Positions 27,029 to 36,430 are shown, numbered from the stretch's first letter. The stretch is DNA of 58,868 nucleotides from Actinomycetota bacterium (GCA_003134555.1 PLBO01000109.1:1-58868), one strand, 5' to 3'. Program-made: numbers and translations. Notes: a model not told the origin generated them from the letters alone.

Positions 27029-27157
27029 GTCCGGCGCTCCTTAGGTCGTCCTGTCGAGCAACGCGTCGAAGCGTAGGCTTCCAAAGTCAGTCGACTGGGA
27101 CGAGCGGGTCCGAGGGCCAGCCGGGTGGCAACCAGCCGAGTGACACTTTCGCTCGCC

Positions 27158-28501
27158 TCATTGGTCATCGCGGCCGCCGGGATACGACTGTGCTCCCGCA
27201 CGGACGGTCCGGACCGGATTCACGAGCAACAGACCGAGCGCAGCCGCGGCAGCCATCGACCCTACGAACATGGCCATTGCAAGTCGCAGAGCGATGTCAG
27301 TTGGCTCGAAAACGACGACCGCGACACAGAACACGAGCACGCCGACGCCGAAACCCAGAGCAGATCGGGCCGGGCGGGCGAGCGCGATGAGACCCTGCGC
27401 CAGTGTGAGCGCGAGAAGGTACGCAGCTGATCCGGCGGCAAGGAGTGCGAGGTCCAAGCGGTTTAGAGCAAAGCTCCTGCCGAACGCGAGATGGACAACG
27501 GCCGGACCAAGGAGCCAGATCCCCAAAGTCACGGTCACACCCAGACTCGCGATCAGCAGCATCAATTTGCGTAGGCCGGCGGCCACTCGCGCTCGATCGC
27601 CCGACGCGGCGAGTGACGCGAGCTCCGGTACCAACGAGGCTTGGATCGCGACAAAGAAGAAGACGGGCACGCGTGCAACAACGAGCCCGGCGAGATACTG
27701 GCCGGCGAGCGCCCGCTGCCCTCGACCCGCTAGGAGTTGAACGACAACCGGGCCACCATTGATGAGGATCTGCGAGAACAATGAGGACGTCACGAGCCAG
27801 CCGATCGCGCGCGACAGCTCCGAGTAGTGGGCGGGCGGACCGGGTTCGAGTAGGTCGCGCTGTCCGACCAATGCCGCGGCAACGCCGACGACGGCAGCGA
27901 GTCCGAGCACGATCCCAAAGGGTCCGGCGGTCCTCACGCCGACGAGCGCCAAAACGATCGCGCCCGCGAGACGGGCGAGCGCCTCGACACCGAGAAGGCG
28001 CCCGAACGCCCCGAATCGACTGCGGCCGGCAAGCACGCCACGCGTCACGTGCTCGAAGACGTAGGAGCCAATGAGCAAGACGAGCCCGACGAGGAGCAAC
28101 ACCTGACCGTCGAACAGCCTCGTGACCAAGAGGACCGAGGCTGCAAGCGCGCCGACGATCAACGATGTTGCGATCGCGACGGCGATGACCGCGGCGTGGT
28201 GCACTACGGGCGCGCTGCCGACCCCTCGCGCGCTGCGATCGGAGATGGCACGGGTGACTTCTTGTTCGACCGGGAACAGGCAGCTCGTAGCGAGGAAACC
28301 GACGCTCCAGAGCACCGACATCGCTCCATAGCGATCCGGCCCGATCACCCGGCCGACGACAGCCAAGAAGGCGTAGGCGCCGAGACCGCTCACCAACAAC
28401 CACCCGCCGACCACTCCCGATCCGCCGGGAAAGATTCGTCGCACAAGGCTTCGCCCCGACGTCAGCAACGACCGCCTCGCCGTTTCGTCCCGCTCAAGCA
28501 A
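27158..28501 (-). CDS. Wzx-type polysaccharide flippase (MOP superfamily)
   Basis: A 447-aa very hydrophobic protein with about 12 helices and no soluble domain. The opening VVGGWLLVSGLGAYAFLAVV followed by GRVIGPDRYGAMSVLWSVGF is typical of oligosaccharide flippases. A mid-protein EHVTRGVLAGRSRFGAFG loop and SLFSQILINGGPVVVQLLAG also fit. It should move lipid-linked oligosaccharide across the membrane. The TTG start at 28501 overlaps the upstream GT-C stop by 8 nt; no ATG lies nearby. Together with the GT genes on both sides it marks this stretch as a surface-glycan assembly locus. Confidence 0.82.
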   Translation of the reverse strand: MLERDETARRSLLTSGRSLVRRIFPGGSGVVGGWLLVSGLGAYAFLAVVGRVIGPDRYGAMSVLWSVGFLATSCLFPVEQEVTRAISDRSARGVGSAPVVHHAAVIAVAIATSLIVGALAASVLLVTRLFDGQVLLLVGLVLLIGSYVFEHVTRGVLAGRSRFGAFGRLLGVEALARLAGAIVLALVGVRTAGPFGIVLGLAAVVGVAAALVGQRDLLEPGPPAHYSELSRAIGWLVTSSLFSQILINGGPVVVQLLAGRGQRALAGQYLAGLVVARVPVFFFVAIQASLVPELASLAASGDRARVAAGLRKLMLLIASLGVTVTLGIWLLGPAVVHLAFGRSFALNRLDLALLAAGSAAYLLALTLAQGLIALARPARSALGFGVGVLVFCVAVVVFEPTDIALRLAMAMFVGSMAAAAALGLLLVNPVRTVRAGAQSYPGGRDDQ

Positions 28502-30137
28502 TTGCCATGAGCATGCCTGGCAGCTTCGCTACGCGGTCTCTCTGCCGGTCCAGCTCCGATTGCGTGGTCGGATGAGAGATCGACGCGAACCACGGGAGTA
28601 CGTAGTTCGTAGGTTGCTGCGAGTGGATGATGCCGGAGATGATCTGCATTCGACCAAGGTCGTTGAGCGCGCGTGTTTGCAGACCGGGCACTCGCGGTGG
28701 CGCGCCGGTGAGCCAGAGAATGCCGCCCTCAGGCACGGAAAGTCGCGGTAGCGGCTTGCCCCCGACGATGAACGTCACGGGCGTCGCCACTCGATACCAC
28801 CGCAAGTACTGTTCGATCGACGGTACCCAGCGAGGGTCGACAGGCCCGACGACGACGAGAACGTTCTCGGGAGCGGTGCTCACCGCCTCGGCGAAGGCGC
28901 GGTAGTTGGTCTTCTGCGATCGGTAGTACTTGGCAGTAGCAACACCCGAGAACGCCAAGACGACCAGCGTGCCGATCGCGACGACTGCGAAGACCGTTCG
29001 GCGACCAACTCGCGCCGAACGCAGGCGGTCCGCAACGCCGACGACCGTGAGCGCCACCACGAGCAGCAGGGGCGCGACGAAGGCTTCGATGCGCCGAAAC
29101 GCGAAGTAGGTGCCCATGATCCGCGCGAGCGGCACGAGCACCAGCAAGAACCCGAGGACGTACGTCAGCGCGCAGATTGCTACGACGCGCGCGCGCCCAC
29201 GACAGATGAACGGCGCGGCGCTGATCCCGACGAGCAAGATCGCGATCAGGGGGGTCATGACTGGTGCGTTGCCGAGAAGCCACTCGGCCGTGCCCTTGAA
29301 CAGGCCGAGGCCGACCGGAACTGTGATGGCGCCAGGCGGGTTCAACGCGAAGCCGTTTCCCTTACCCGCGTCGCGGATCCAGTTCGTTGCTCCATACGAG
29401 TACCAGGGCAGTACGAGTGCAATCGCAAGCAACGCGCCCCTCGAGTACCCCAACACCAAGGAGCGGGCAACGTCGCGACCACGCCCGCGAGCGCGCAACA
29501 CCGCGACGAGCACCACTCCCGCCTGCACGAGAAGTACGAGTGGAGCGAACGGATGCGTCAATATCATCGCCGCCGCGAGGGCGCCGTAGACCAGCCAGCT
29601 GCGAAGCGTTCGTGTTCGCAAGGCGCGTAACAGCAACCACCAGGTCAACAGATGCAGCGCGGAGAACATCGTGTAATAGCGATTCTCTTGTGAATAGCGC
29701 ACTGCGAACGGAGCAACCGCCAAAAGTCCGCCGGCGATGACCGCGACGAGCCGGCGCCCCGTCGCCTCCCGGGCGAGCAGGATGAGACCCAGTACCTCGA
29801 GAGTGCCGAAGAGCGCCGCGGGGACGCGTGCGGCGCTCTCGAGCCCCAGCGGAAGCTTGAGCGCGACGAGAACGACGAGGAAGTGCAGCGGTGGCTCGAA
29901 CGGTCCATCGACGTCGCGAACGGCGGAGAGCACACGGCCGGATCGAACCAACCGAGTCACGTTGATCTCGTCGATCCAGAAGCTCTGCGTCCCGAGATGA
30001 AAGACCCGCAGGCACAGCGAGATGCCCACAACCGCCACGCAGGTCGCTCCGTACCAACCTCCGAGCAACACGCGCGACCGGGCGACGATCTCGCCATCGT
30101 CCGGCAGCGGCGGGTCTTCGAGCCCATCGTCGACCAT
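28494..30137 (-). CDS. GT-C glycosyltransferase (PMT_2/ArnT-like)
   Basis: A membrane protein of about 547 aa with some 11 helices. The first extracytoplasmic loop carries LGTQSFWIDEINVTRLVRSG, with the Asp-Glu pair expected for a metal-dependent polyprenyl-phosphate-sugar transferase, followed by FEPPLHFLVVLVAL and RYSQENRYYTMFSAL. A C-terminal soluble part (PENVLVVVGPVDPRWVPSIE) is shared with other GT-C proteins. ATG 30137 is used as start; the frame is open to a TTG at 30257, whose extra residues are Arg-rich and look less coding. It is the first gene of a minus-strand run that continues to the flippase. Confidence 0.8.
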   Translation of the reverse strand: MVDDGLEDPPLPDDGEIVARSRVLLGGWYGATCVAVVGISLCLRVFHLGTQSFWIDEINVTRLVRSGRVLSAVRDVDGPFEPPLHFLVVLVALKLPLGLESAARVPAALFGTLEVLGLILLAREATGRRLVAVIAGGLLAVAPFAVRYSQENRYYTMFSALHLLTWWLLLRALRTRTLRSWLVYGALAAAMILTHPFAPLVLLVQAGVVLVAVLRARGRGRDVARSLVLGYSRGALLAIALVLPWYSYGATNWIRDAGKGNGFALNPPGAITVPVGLGLFKGTAEWLLGNAPVMTPLIAILLVGISAAPFICRGRARVVAICALTYVLGFLLVLVPLARIMGTYFAFRRIEAFVAPLLLVVALTVVGVADRLRSARVGRRTVFAVVAIGTLVVLAFSGVATAKYYRSQKTNYRAFAEAVSTAPENVLVVVGPVDPRWVPSIEQYLRWYRVATPVTFIVGGKPLPRLSVPEGGILWLTGAPPRVPGLQTRALNDLGRMQIISGIIHSQQPTNYVLPWFASISHPTTQSELDRQRDRVAKLPGMLMAIA

Positions 30138-30506
30138 CAGATCCGCAGGCGGCGGATGGGTCGAGAGGCGGTTTCTCACAAGGCGCTCGTTCGATGATTT
30201 AGGCGCATACGACCTGGAGACCCGGGAGCGGACGAGACGGTTGACGAGGGTGACCAACGCCTCTATCCAGTGGGTTGAGCATCACGCCACGCCGGCCGAG
30301 CGGCCCGGACCAAATCACCTCGTGGAGCTCCACGGAGCGTTGGCGAGAGCGCGCGACCAGATTTCGTGGGCTCAAGCTACGCCATCTTCGATCGCACGTC
30401 CGTCCACCCGAACGCTGTAGCCTGCGCCGAAATCGTGCGAGACGCCCCAGGCTACGGGCAGCCGAAGCGAATCGGGTGTCGTCATTTGGGTGGGAGGAAG
30501 CGGGTC
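30138..30506. promoter_or_regulatory. divergent promoter region, GT-C gene / sqdB operon
   Basis: This 369-bp gap lies between the minus-strand GT-C gene and the plus-strand UDP-sulfoquinovose synthase. Long frames pass through it on both strands, but their codon use is poor and neither is needed by the flanking genes. A clear Shine-Dalgarno (GGGAGGAAG at 30492-30500) precedes the sqdB start. It has to contain at least the sqdB promoter; I could not place -35/-10 boxes or an operator with confidence. Confidence 0.45.
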
Positions 30507-31655
30507 ATGCGCATCTTGATCCTGGGCGGCGATGGGTATCTGGGCTGGCCGCTCGCAATGCACTTCTCCGGGCAGGGCGACGATGTCGCAATCGTCGACA
30601 ATCTGATCCGCCGTCAAGTACACATCGAGCGTGGAACCGACAGCCTCACGCCGATCAGCCCTCTGCTCGATCGCATCGTCGCCTGGCGAGAGGTCACGGG
30701 GCGCGAAATCGCCGCACACGTCTTCGACGTCAGCGATTACGCACGCCTTCTCGCCCTCATCGAGGAGTTCGTCCCCGACACGATCGTGCATCTCGGCGAG
30801 ATTCCGTCGGCGCCCTACTCGATGATCGACCGCGACCACGCCTGGAAGACCCAACGCAACAATGTCGAATCGACCCTCAACGTCATCTGGGCAATGCACG
30901 AGGTCGCGCCCGAAGCGCACCTCGTAAAGCTGGGCACGATGGGCGAGTACGGCACACCCAACATCGACATCGAGGAGGGCTACCTCGAGATCGAACACAA
31001 CGGGCGCACCGACCGCCTCCCGTTCCCGAAATCGCCCGGGAGCTTCTATCACCTCTCCAAAGTTCACGACTCGCACAACATCCAGTTCGCGTGTCGTATC
31101 TGGGGACTCAGAGCGACCGACCTCAACCAAGGCGTCGTCTACGGCATCCACACCGACGACACGGAGCGCGACGAGCGACTCCTCACCCGATTCGACTACG
31201 ACGAGCTTTTCGGCACCGCACTCAATCGCTTCTGTGTCGAAGCCGTGATCGGCCACCCGCTCACTGTCTACGGCAAGGGGCACCAAACCCGCGGCTTCCT
31301 CAACATTCGCGACACGCTGCAGTGCATCGAGCTGGCGACACGCAACCCCGGACCGACCGGGGAGATGCGGGTGTTCAACCAGTTCACACAGGTCTTCTCC
31401 GTGATGGACCTCGCGTCCGAGGTTTGCGCGGCGGCAAGTCACCTCGGCTACAACACGCGCATCGAGCACTTGGAGAATCCGCGCGTGGAGCTCGAGGAGC
31501 ACTACTACAACCCGACTCACACCGGGCTGCTCGAGCTCGGCCTCAAGCCCCGGATGCTGTCGGAGGAGCTGATCGAGACGGTCCTGCACACAGTGGAGCG
31601 GTTCAAGGATCGGATCCGCGCCCGCGGCATCGATCCCGCCACCAGCTGGCGCTGA
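30507..31655 (+). CDS. sqdB: UDP-sulfoquinovose synthase (SQD1/SqdB/Agl3 family)
   Basis: Forms UDP-sulfoquinovose from UDP-glucose and sulfite using bound NAD+. The 382-aa protein matches the family closely: ILILGGDGYLGWPLAMHFSG at the start, VDNLIRRQ, SLTPISPLLDRI, SAPYSMIDRDHAWKTQRNNV, the catalytic Thr in KLGTMGEYGTPNIDIEEGYL, and the Tyr/Lys pair in SFYHLSKVHDSHNI. WGLRATDLNQGVVYGIHTDD, YGKGHQTRGFLNIRDTLQC and NPRVELEEHYYNP complete it. These are specific to SQD1-type enzymes rather than general epimerases. ATG 30507 follows GGAGG by 9 nt. It leads an operon with an SDR and a GT2, but no SqdX-type GT4 gene is near, so the product may go to a surface glycan, as with archaeal Agl3, or to sulfolipid made elsewhere. 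Confidence 0.93.
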   Translation: MRILILGGDGYLGWPLAMHFSGQGDDVAIVDNLIRRQVHIERGTDSLTPISPLLDRIVAWREVTGREIAAHVFDVSDYARLLALIEEFVPDTIVHLGEIPSAPYSMIDRDHAWKTQRNNVESTLNVIWAMHEVAPEAHLVKLGTMGEYGTPNIDIEEGYLEIEHNGRTDRLPFPKSPGSFYHLSKVHDSHNIQFACRIWGLRATDLNQGVVYGIHTDDTERDERLLTRFDYDELFGTALNRFCVEAVIGHPLTVYGKGHQTRGFLNIRDTLQCIELATRNPGPTGEMRVFNQFTQVFSVMDLASEVCAAASHLGYNTRIEHLENPRVELEEHYYNPTHTGLLELGLKPRMLSEELIETVLHTVERFKDRIRARGIDPATSWR

Positions 31656-31690
31656 TCCCTGTCGCGCGCGGTAGGCCTGAGCCCAATCCC

Positions 31691-32635
31691 GTGTCCACGA
31701 AATCCGATTCGCTCAGGGTCCTCGTCACCGGTGGCTGCGGCTTCATCGGAGTCAACCTCGCCCGGCACCTCTTGGCCGCGGGGCACGAGCCGATCGCCTT
31801 CGACAACTGCTCGGCCGGTCGACTGAACGACGGTGACACCGCCGGATACGCGCGGGTGATCGAGGCCGACATCCGCGACGTCGACGCGCTCACCGCGGCG
31901 CTACACGGTGTCGACGCCGTCGTCCACCTCGCGGCGCGCACGGGCGTCGTGGATTCGGTGCGCGACCCGCGCGGCGACATGGAGGTGAATGTCATCGGCA
32001 CGCTGAACGCGCTGCTCGCGGCTCGCGACGCCGGCGTGCGCGCGTTCGTCTTCGCCTCGTCCGGAGCACCGCTCGGCGAGGTCGAGCAACCGGGGCACGA
32101 AGCGATCGCGCCGAGGCCACAATCGCCTTACGGTGCGACGAAGCTCGCCGGCGAGGGACTTTGTTCGGCCTTCGCCGGGTCTTACGGACTTCCTACGACA
32201 GCACTACGGTTCACGAACGTGTACGGGCCGTTCAGCTACCACAAGGGCAGCGTCATCGCCCAGTTCATGAAGCGGATCATGAACGGCGCGCCCTTGGTCG
32301 TGTACGGCGACGGCGAGCAGACCCGAGACTTCCTCTATGTCGACGACGTGTGCCGCGGCATCCTCGCAGCTCTCGAACGGGCTCCCATGGGCGAGCTGTA
32401 TCAGCTCGGCACGGGCGTGGAAACCTCGATCAACGACCTGGTCGCCGTGCTGTCCGACGTATTCTCGGATAGACGGGTCGAGGTCGCCTTCGAGCCCGAG
32501 CGGACCGGCGAAGCCCGCCGAGCGTTCTCCGACATCCGCAAGGCGCGGCGCGAGCTTGGCTACAACCCGCGCACGCCGTTGCGCGAGGGGCTCGTGTGCA
32601 CGCGCGACTGGTTTCTCGAAAGCGCCTCCTCTTGA
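31691..32635 (+). CDS. NAD-dependent sugar-nucleotide epimerase/dehydratase
   Basis: A 314-aa extended SDR acting on nucleotide sugars. It shows RVLVTGGCGFIGVNLARHLL, VIEADIRDVDAL, VVHLAARTGVVDSVRDPRGD, NVIGTLNALLAARDAG, the catalytic SPYGATKLAGEGL (YxxxK), LRFTNVYGPFSYHKGSVIAQ and the RDFLYVDDVCRGILAAL segment. It resembles UDP-glucose/UDP-glucuronate 4-epimerases and dTDP-glucose dehydratases. In the first active-site strand SSAAVYG is SSGAPLGE, an unusual variant. GTG 31691 is 35 bp after sqdB, so the two are likely co-transcribed and supply sugars for the same glycan. Confidence 0.85.
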   Translation: MSTKSDSLRVLVTGGCGFIGVNLARHLLAAGHEPIAFDNCSAGRLNDGDTAGYARVIEADIRDVDALTAALHGVDAVVHLAARTGVVDSVRDPRGDMEVNVIGTLNALLAARDAGVRAFVFASSGAPLGEVEQPGHEAIAPRPQSPYGATKLAGEGLCSAFAGSYGLPTTALRFTNVYGPFSYHKGSVIAQFMKRIMNGAPLVVYGDGEQTRDFLYVDDVCRGILAALERAPMGELYQLGTGVETSINDLVAVLSDVFSDRRVEVAFEPERTGEARRAFSDIRKARRELGYNPRTPLREGLVCTRDWFLESASS

Positions 32636-33411
32636 GTCGTCGGTTCCGTGAGCTCGATCGCGCGTTCGGCAACCTCGTCGTCGCGCTCGCGCTCGCCGAC
32701 AATGTCGAACGGGCCGACGCCGCTGTCCCGCTCGTCTCCGTGGTGATCCCTGCCTACAACGAGGCCGACGCGATCATGGGCGTGCTGCGCACCTTGCCGA
32801 CTGAGTTGGCCGGCCACCGCGTCGAGCCCATCGTCGTGGTCGATGGAGCCACCGACGGCACTGACCGCGTGGTCGATGCCGCCGGCTTCGTGACGATCAA
32901 GCTCGGCGTCAATCGTGGACAGGGCGATGCCCTTCGCGCCGGCTTTGCGTACGCGTTGCGCCGTGGTGCCTCGATCGTCATGACGATGGACGCCGACGGC
33001 CAGCATCGGTCGGAGGAGATGATCGATCTCGTCAAGCCCATCGTGGCCGGCGAGGCGGACTACGTGCAGGGTTCCCGATTCCTGGGGAGCACCGACGACT
33101 CGGGCGGCGCCCGCGGAATAGGGATTCGGCTCTTCACGCGGGCGATCAACGCGGTGACCGGACTCTCGATAACCGATTGCACGAACGGTTTCCGCGCGAT
33201 CCGAGCCGACGCGCTGGCACGGTTGCAGCTCGAAGAACCCAGGTTCTCCGGAGCCGAGATTCTCATCGAGGCCGCGCGGCGCGATCTCCGGGTCATCGAG
33301 GTTCCGGTTCACATCCGCGCTCGTTCGCACGGCGCGAGCAAGAAGCCACCGCGCCTCGGATACCCCGTTGGGTTCCTGGGCGCGCTCGTACGCAGCGCCC
33401 GGCGCAGCTGA
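32632..33411 (+). CDS. GT2 glycosyltransferase
   Basis: A 259-aa GT2 with LVSVVIPAYNEADAIMGVLR, VVVDGATDGTDRVVDAAG, NRGQGDALRAGFAYAL, the DxD in MTMDADGQHRSEEMIDLV, GSRFLGS, DCTNGFRAIRADALARLQ and the C-terminal IRARSHGASKKPPRLGYPVG. TTG 32632 overlaps the stop of the SDR gene (TTGA), so it is coupled to the sqdB operon and is the best local candidate for using UDP-sulfoquinovose or the sugar made by the SDR. This is inference from position; GT2 enzymes of this type more often load polyprenyl phosphate. Confidence 0.83.
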   Translation: MSRRFRELDRAFGNLVVALALADNVERADAAVPLVSVVIPAYNEADAIMGVLRTLPTELAGHRVEPIVVVDGATDGTDRVVDAAGFVTIKLGVNRGQGDALRAGFAYALRRGASIVMTMDADGQHRSEEMIDLVKPIVAGEADYVQGSRFLGSTDDSGGARGIGIRLFTRAINAVTGLSITDCTNGFRAIRADALARLQLEEPRFSGAEILIEAARRDLRVIEVPVHIRARSHGASKKPPRLGYPVGFLGALVRSARRS

Positions 33412-33435
33412 AGCGCCAAGATCTACGCTCGCGGG

Positions 33436-33714
33436 ATGTGCCGAAACATCACCGAGCTTCGCGGTCTCGAGCCCCCTGCCACTCGCCAGGAGATCGAGGC
33501 GGCCGCCCGCCAGTACGTTCGCAAGGTGACGGGGATCGCCCGTCCCGGAGTCGCCGTGGTCGGGGCGATGGAAGCCGCCGCGCTGGAAGTGGCGGCGATC
33601 ACCGAACAGCTCCTCGCGGGTCTGCCGCCGCGGCGCCAACCGACCACGACGTTGCCGCCGCTCCGGCGCCCAGAGGTACGCCGACGCATGGGACTCGACC
33701 CGGTTATCGGTTGA
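33436..33714 (+). CDS. DUF2277 small protein
   Basis: A 92-aa protein starting MCRNITELRGLEPPATRQEI with EAAARQYVRKVTGIARP, the typical opening of the DUF2277 family (MCRNIxxLxxxEPPAT...E). Function is unknown. The conserved Cys2 at the very start could be a metal or redox ligand after Met removal. The gene is 25 bp after the GT2 gene and its 3' end overlaps the 3' end of the convergent membrane gene by 11 nt, so no terminator separates them. Family members occur widely in actinobacteria and proteobacteria, so it is probably not part of the glycan pathway. Confidence 0.85.
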   Translation: MCRNITELRGLEPPATRQEIEAAARQYVRKVTGIARPGVAVVGAMEAAALEVAAITEQLLAGLPPRRQPTTTLPPLRRPEVRRRMGLDPVIG

Positions 33715-35764
33715 CTTTGTAGAGCAACCAGCCGTCGCCCGCCGAGGCGCGCGTCAGGTCGGAGACCTTGTCGAGCAAGGCGGGTTTGGTGCGGTAGATG
33801 GCGGAATTGCCCAGCGAGTTGGGCACCGTCGACACCAACACGTACTTCACGCGGTACTCGTCCCAGGGAAAGGGATTGCCGGCCGGATCGGCGAAGAACG
33901 CGGACGCGCGCCGCAGGATGGTGTTGGCCGAGGTCAGCAACCTGGCCTCGAGGTAAGGGGCGCGACCGTCCGTGAGGCCGTAGCCCGCGGTGTTGTATTC
34001 GACGAAATCCTGGGTGTACGCGTTGCTGAGCACGAGCGAGCCCGGCTCGAGCGGAAGCGCACGCAATTGCTCGAGCGTGCTCCTCGACGGCTCGACGCGA
34101 CCGAGCTTGCGCGTGGGCTCGAGCGACCGGATCCAGAGGCCGCCGCACACGACCAGCAGGACCGCCGACACCGCGATGCGGTACCACGCGCGGGGCACGA
34201 GGCGGGCGATGAGCGAAACACCCGCGAGGGGCACGAACCACCAGAACTGGAAGAGGCGGGAGTAGCCGCTCCGGGTCGGCACATAGGTGTCCGAACCAAG
34301 CTGAGTCATGACCGAGATCGCCCCAAGCAGCGCGACGAATACCGCCGCGGTCACCATGTACCTCACGATCGTCCAGCGCTGCAGCGCGAGCGCCGCAGCG
34401 AGCGTCGCCGCGAGGAGCCCCATCAGTACCCAATACGAACTCGAGCCGCCGACGAGGAAGCCTTGAGTCAAACTCTTCCGGAGCAGGTCCCCGCCGCCGG
34501 GGGGATTGGCACCGAGTTGGGACGCGTCGGCTGGGATACGTGAAGTTGCAAGCTGCGCGAACTCGTATGTGGGGTCGAGACCGGTGACCGAGAGCGACGG
34601 AGCTTCGTTGAAACCCGGTGAGAACGGGCCGCGGTGGCCGGTCACGAGGTCGACGCCTATGAACACTGCGAACAGCGCGAGCCCGACGGCCAGCGCGCGC
34701 ACGAGCCAGCGCCACGACCAGCGCGCGTGAGCCGCCGCGGTGGCCGCGCACAACGTGGCCGCCACGATGGCGCCCGGCGTATGGATCTGGGTCACGCCGG
34801 CGAAGGTAACGAGGACCGCCGCCGCGAGCAGCCGGCGAGGCGACACGAACCAGCGGTGCAGCAACGCGGCCGAAGCCAGCGCGAGCAGGTACGCCGCGCC
34901 CTCGGGTGCGTAGTACGTCAGCTTGACCGCGAAGATCGCGACGGTCGGCACTGCAATGGCGGCGGCCGCCGCGGCGTAGCGGGGAGCGCCCCACACTCGG
35001 GCGAAGAGCCACATCCCCACGACGGCGGAGGACGCTACGAGTGCACGGACGAGTTGCGCGCCAACCAGTGAGTCGACCGAGGAAGTGGCTGTCACGATCG
35101 CGGCGCTGAGGGAGTTGAAACCAAGGTGATAGTCGAAGAAACGGACTTGCTGTCCCCACTCCAGACTCGTCGCAGGGATGCGCCCGGCCTTTGCGATCGC
35201 GACCGACTGCTGCCAGTAGTACCAGGAGGTCGGACCCACGAGGGAGTCGGTCCGGCTCAGCACGATCGCGATCTGCGCAGACGCAGCCGCGAGAACCAGC
35301 CCGGCGGCGGGCAGCCGCTCGAGTCGGCGGCGCCACTGACCCGACGCGCGGAGTCGGCTGAGGACGCGCCGGCGGTTGAGCGCAACACCGATGATCGCGA
35401 CGATCGCCGCGAAGACTGCGTAAATCCAAACCGTGCCGGTCGAGAGCGTGCCTGTCCGGGCGAGGAGCTCGGCCACGATCGTGAAGACGGAGACCGGGAC
35501 GCCGAGGGCCACCAACGAGCGCTCGGCATCGAAGGCGTCGGGCGCGTCGGTGGCGTCGACGCGCGCCGTGTTCTCCCTTCTCGCCAACGCTAGTGCGCCT
35601 GCGCGCGTCCGAGTGGTGGGCTCATTGTCTTCAGGCGCGTCGCGGCCGAGCGACAAGTCGCCCTCCGCCGACTCCGGTTCCGGCCACGTAAGGAAGAGTG
35701 CCAACCCGGGGAGTCCGAGCGCGAGGACGAGCAACACGGTCCCCACGGCCCAGGGCTCAGCCAT
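33704..35764 (-). CDS. large GT-C-like membrane protein
   Basis: A 686-aa protein with roughly 14 hydrophobic helices. After the first helix (MAEPWAVGTVLLVLALGLPG) there is an acidic cytoplasmic loop of about 60 residues (residues 30-85). A luminal loop SRTDSLVGPTSWYYWQQSVA with SLEWGQQVRFFDYHLGFNSL resembles the first loop of GT-C enzymes, and a soluble C-terminal domain with ARAPYLEARLLTSANTILRR-like sequence follows the last helix. The exact family is not recognised. It stands between the methyltransferase gene and DUF2277. Likely donor: polyprenyl-phosphate sugar, by analogy only. Confidence 0.7.
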   Translation of the reverse strand: MAEPWAVGTVLLVLALGLPGLALFLTWPEPESAEGDLSLGRDAPEDNEPTTRTRAGALALARRENTARVDATDAPDAFDAERSLVALGVPVSVFTIVAELLARTGTLSTGTVWIYAVFAAIVAIIGVALNRRRVLSRLRASGQWRRRLERLPAAGLVLAAASAQIAIVLSRTDSLVGPTSWYYWQQSVAIAKAGRIPATSLEWGQQVRFFDYHLGFNSLSAAIVTATSSVDSLVGAQLVRALVASSAVVGMWLFARVWGAPRYAAAAAAIAVPTVAIFAVKLTYYAPEGAAYLLALASAALLHRWFVSPRRLLAAAVLVTFAGVTQIHTPGAIVAATLCAATAAAHARWSWRWLVRALAVGLALFAVFIGVDLVTGHRGPFSPGFNEAPSLSVTGLDPTYEFAQLATSRIPADASQLGANPPGGGDLLRKSLTQGFLVGGSSSYWVLMGLLAATLAAALALQRWTIVRYMVTAAVFVALLGAISVMTQLGSDTYVPTRSGYSRLFQFWWFVPLAGVSLIARLVPRAWYRIAVSAVLLVVCGGLWIRSLEPTRKLGRVEPSRSTLEQLRALPLEPGSLVLSNAYTQDFVEYNTAGYGLTDGRAPYLEARLLTSANTILRRASAFFADPAGNPFPWDEYRVKYVLVSTVPNSLGNSAIYRTKPALLDKVSDLTRASAGDGWLLYKVNR

Positions 35765-35785
35765 CTGGGCTGAAATGCGCGCGTG

Positions 35786-36430
35786 TCATGCGTGTCGCTG
35801 CGCCGTGAGCAGGTGATTGAGTCCCCACTGCGTGATGAAGTAGTGCTTCCTGATGTCCCGGAAGCCGCCTGCGGCGAGATGCTCGACGATCACGCGGTCG
35901 CGGACGAAATAGTCCTCGTCCTCGTGCATCCCCCGCTCGGTGTCCATGTCGAGTTTCGTACCGAGCAGCCTGTCGTACAGATGTACGAGACGGTGGATCG
36001 CGAGCTCGGCGAGCGGATTGCCCATCGTCACGACGATCTTCCCGCCTCTACGCAACACTCGGAACGCCTCGCGCACCTCCGCGTCGCGCTCGGACTTCGG
36101 TATGTGGTTGAAGCACGCGATGAATGTGACCGTGTCGAATGACGCGTCGGGGAAGGGGAGGTGCGCCATGTCCTCGACGATGTTCGCGTCCGCGAGACCG
36201 TCGTAACGGAAGACATCGACGCCGACTCCGTTGCCGAGCGCGTACCGGTTGATGAATGAGTTGTGGCGACCACACCCGATGTCGAGCACGCGACCCGAGA
36301 TCTCGCGCGCGACATACTCGAATCGCTCGTCGGGACGAGAGGTCAGCCCCCAGCGCGACTCCTGGACTGGGAGCACCGCGCGTAGCGGGAAAGTGATGAA
36401 ATCCTTGAATTGTTGGCTTCGCCCGCGCAT
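35786..36430 (-). CDS. SAM-dependent methyltransferase (class I)
   Basis: A 214-aa class I methyltransferase. Motif I is GRVLDIGCGRHNSFINRYAL, with VGVDVFRYDGLADANIVED for the acidic ribose-binding strand, DMAHLPFPDASFDTVTFIAC as motif II and VLRRGGKIVVTMGNP as motif III. It resembles methyltransferases near glycan genes that methylate a sugar or lipid. ATG 36430 follows GGAGGAG by about 11 nt. The gene ends 22 bp before the GT-C-like gene start, so the two are co-transcribed. Confidence 0.82.
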   Translation of the reverse strand: MRGRSQQFKDFITFPLRAVLPVQESRWGLTSRPDERFEYVAREISGRVLDIGCGRHNSFINRYALGNGVGVDVFRYDGLADANIVEDMAHLPFPDASFDTVTFIACFNHIPKSERDAEVREAFRVLRRGGKIVVTMGNPLAELAIHRLVHLYDRLLGTKLDMDTERGMHEDEDYFVRDRVIVEHLAAGGFRDIRKHYFITQWGLNHLLTAQRHA

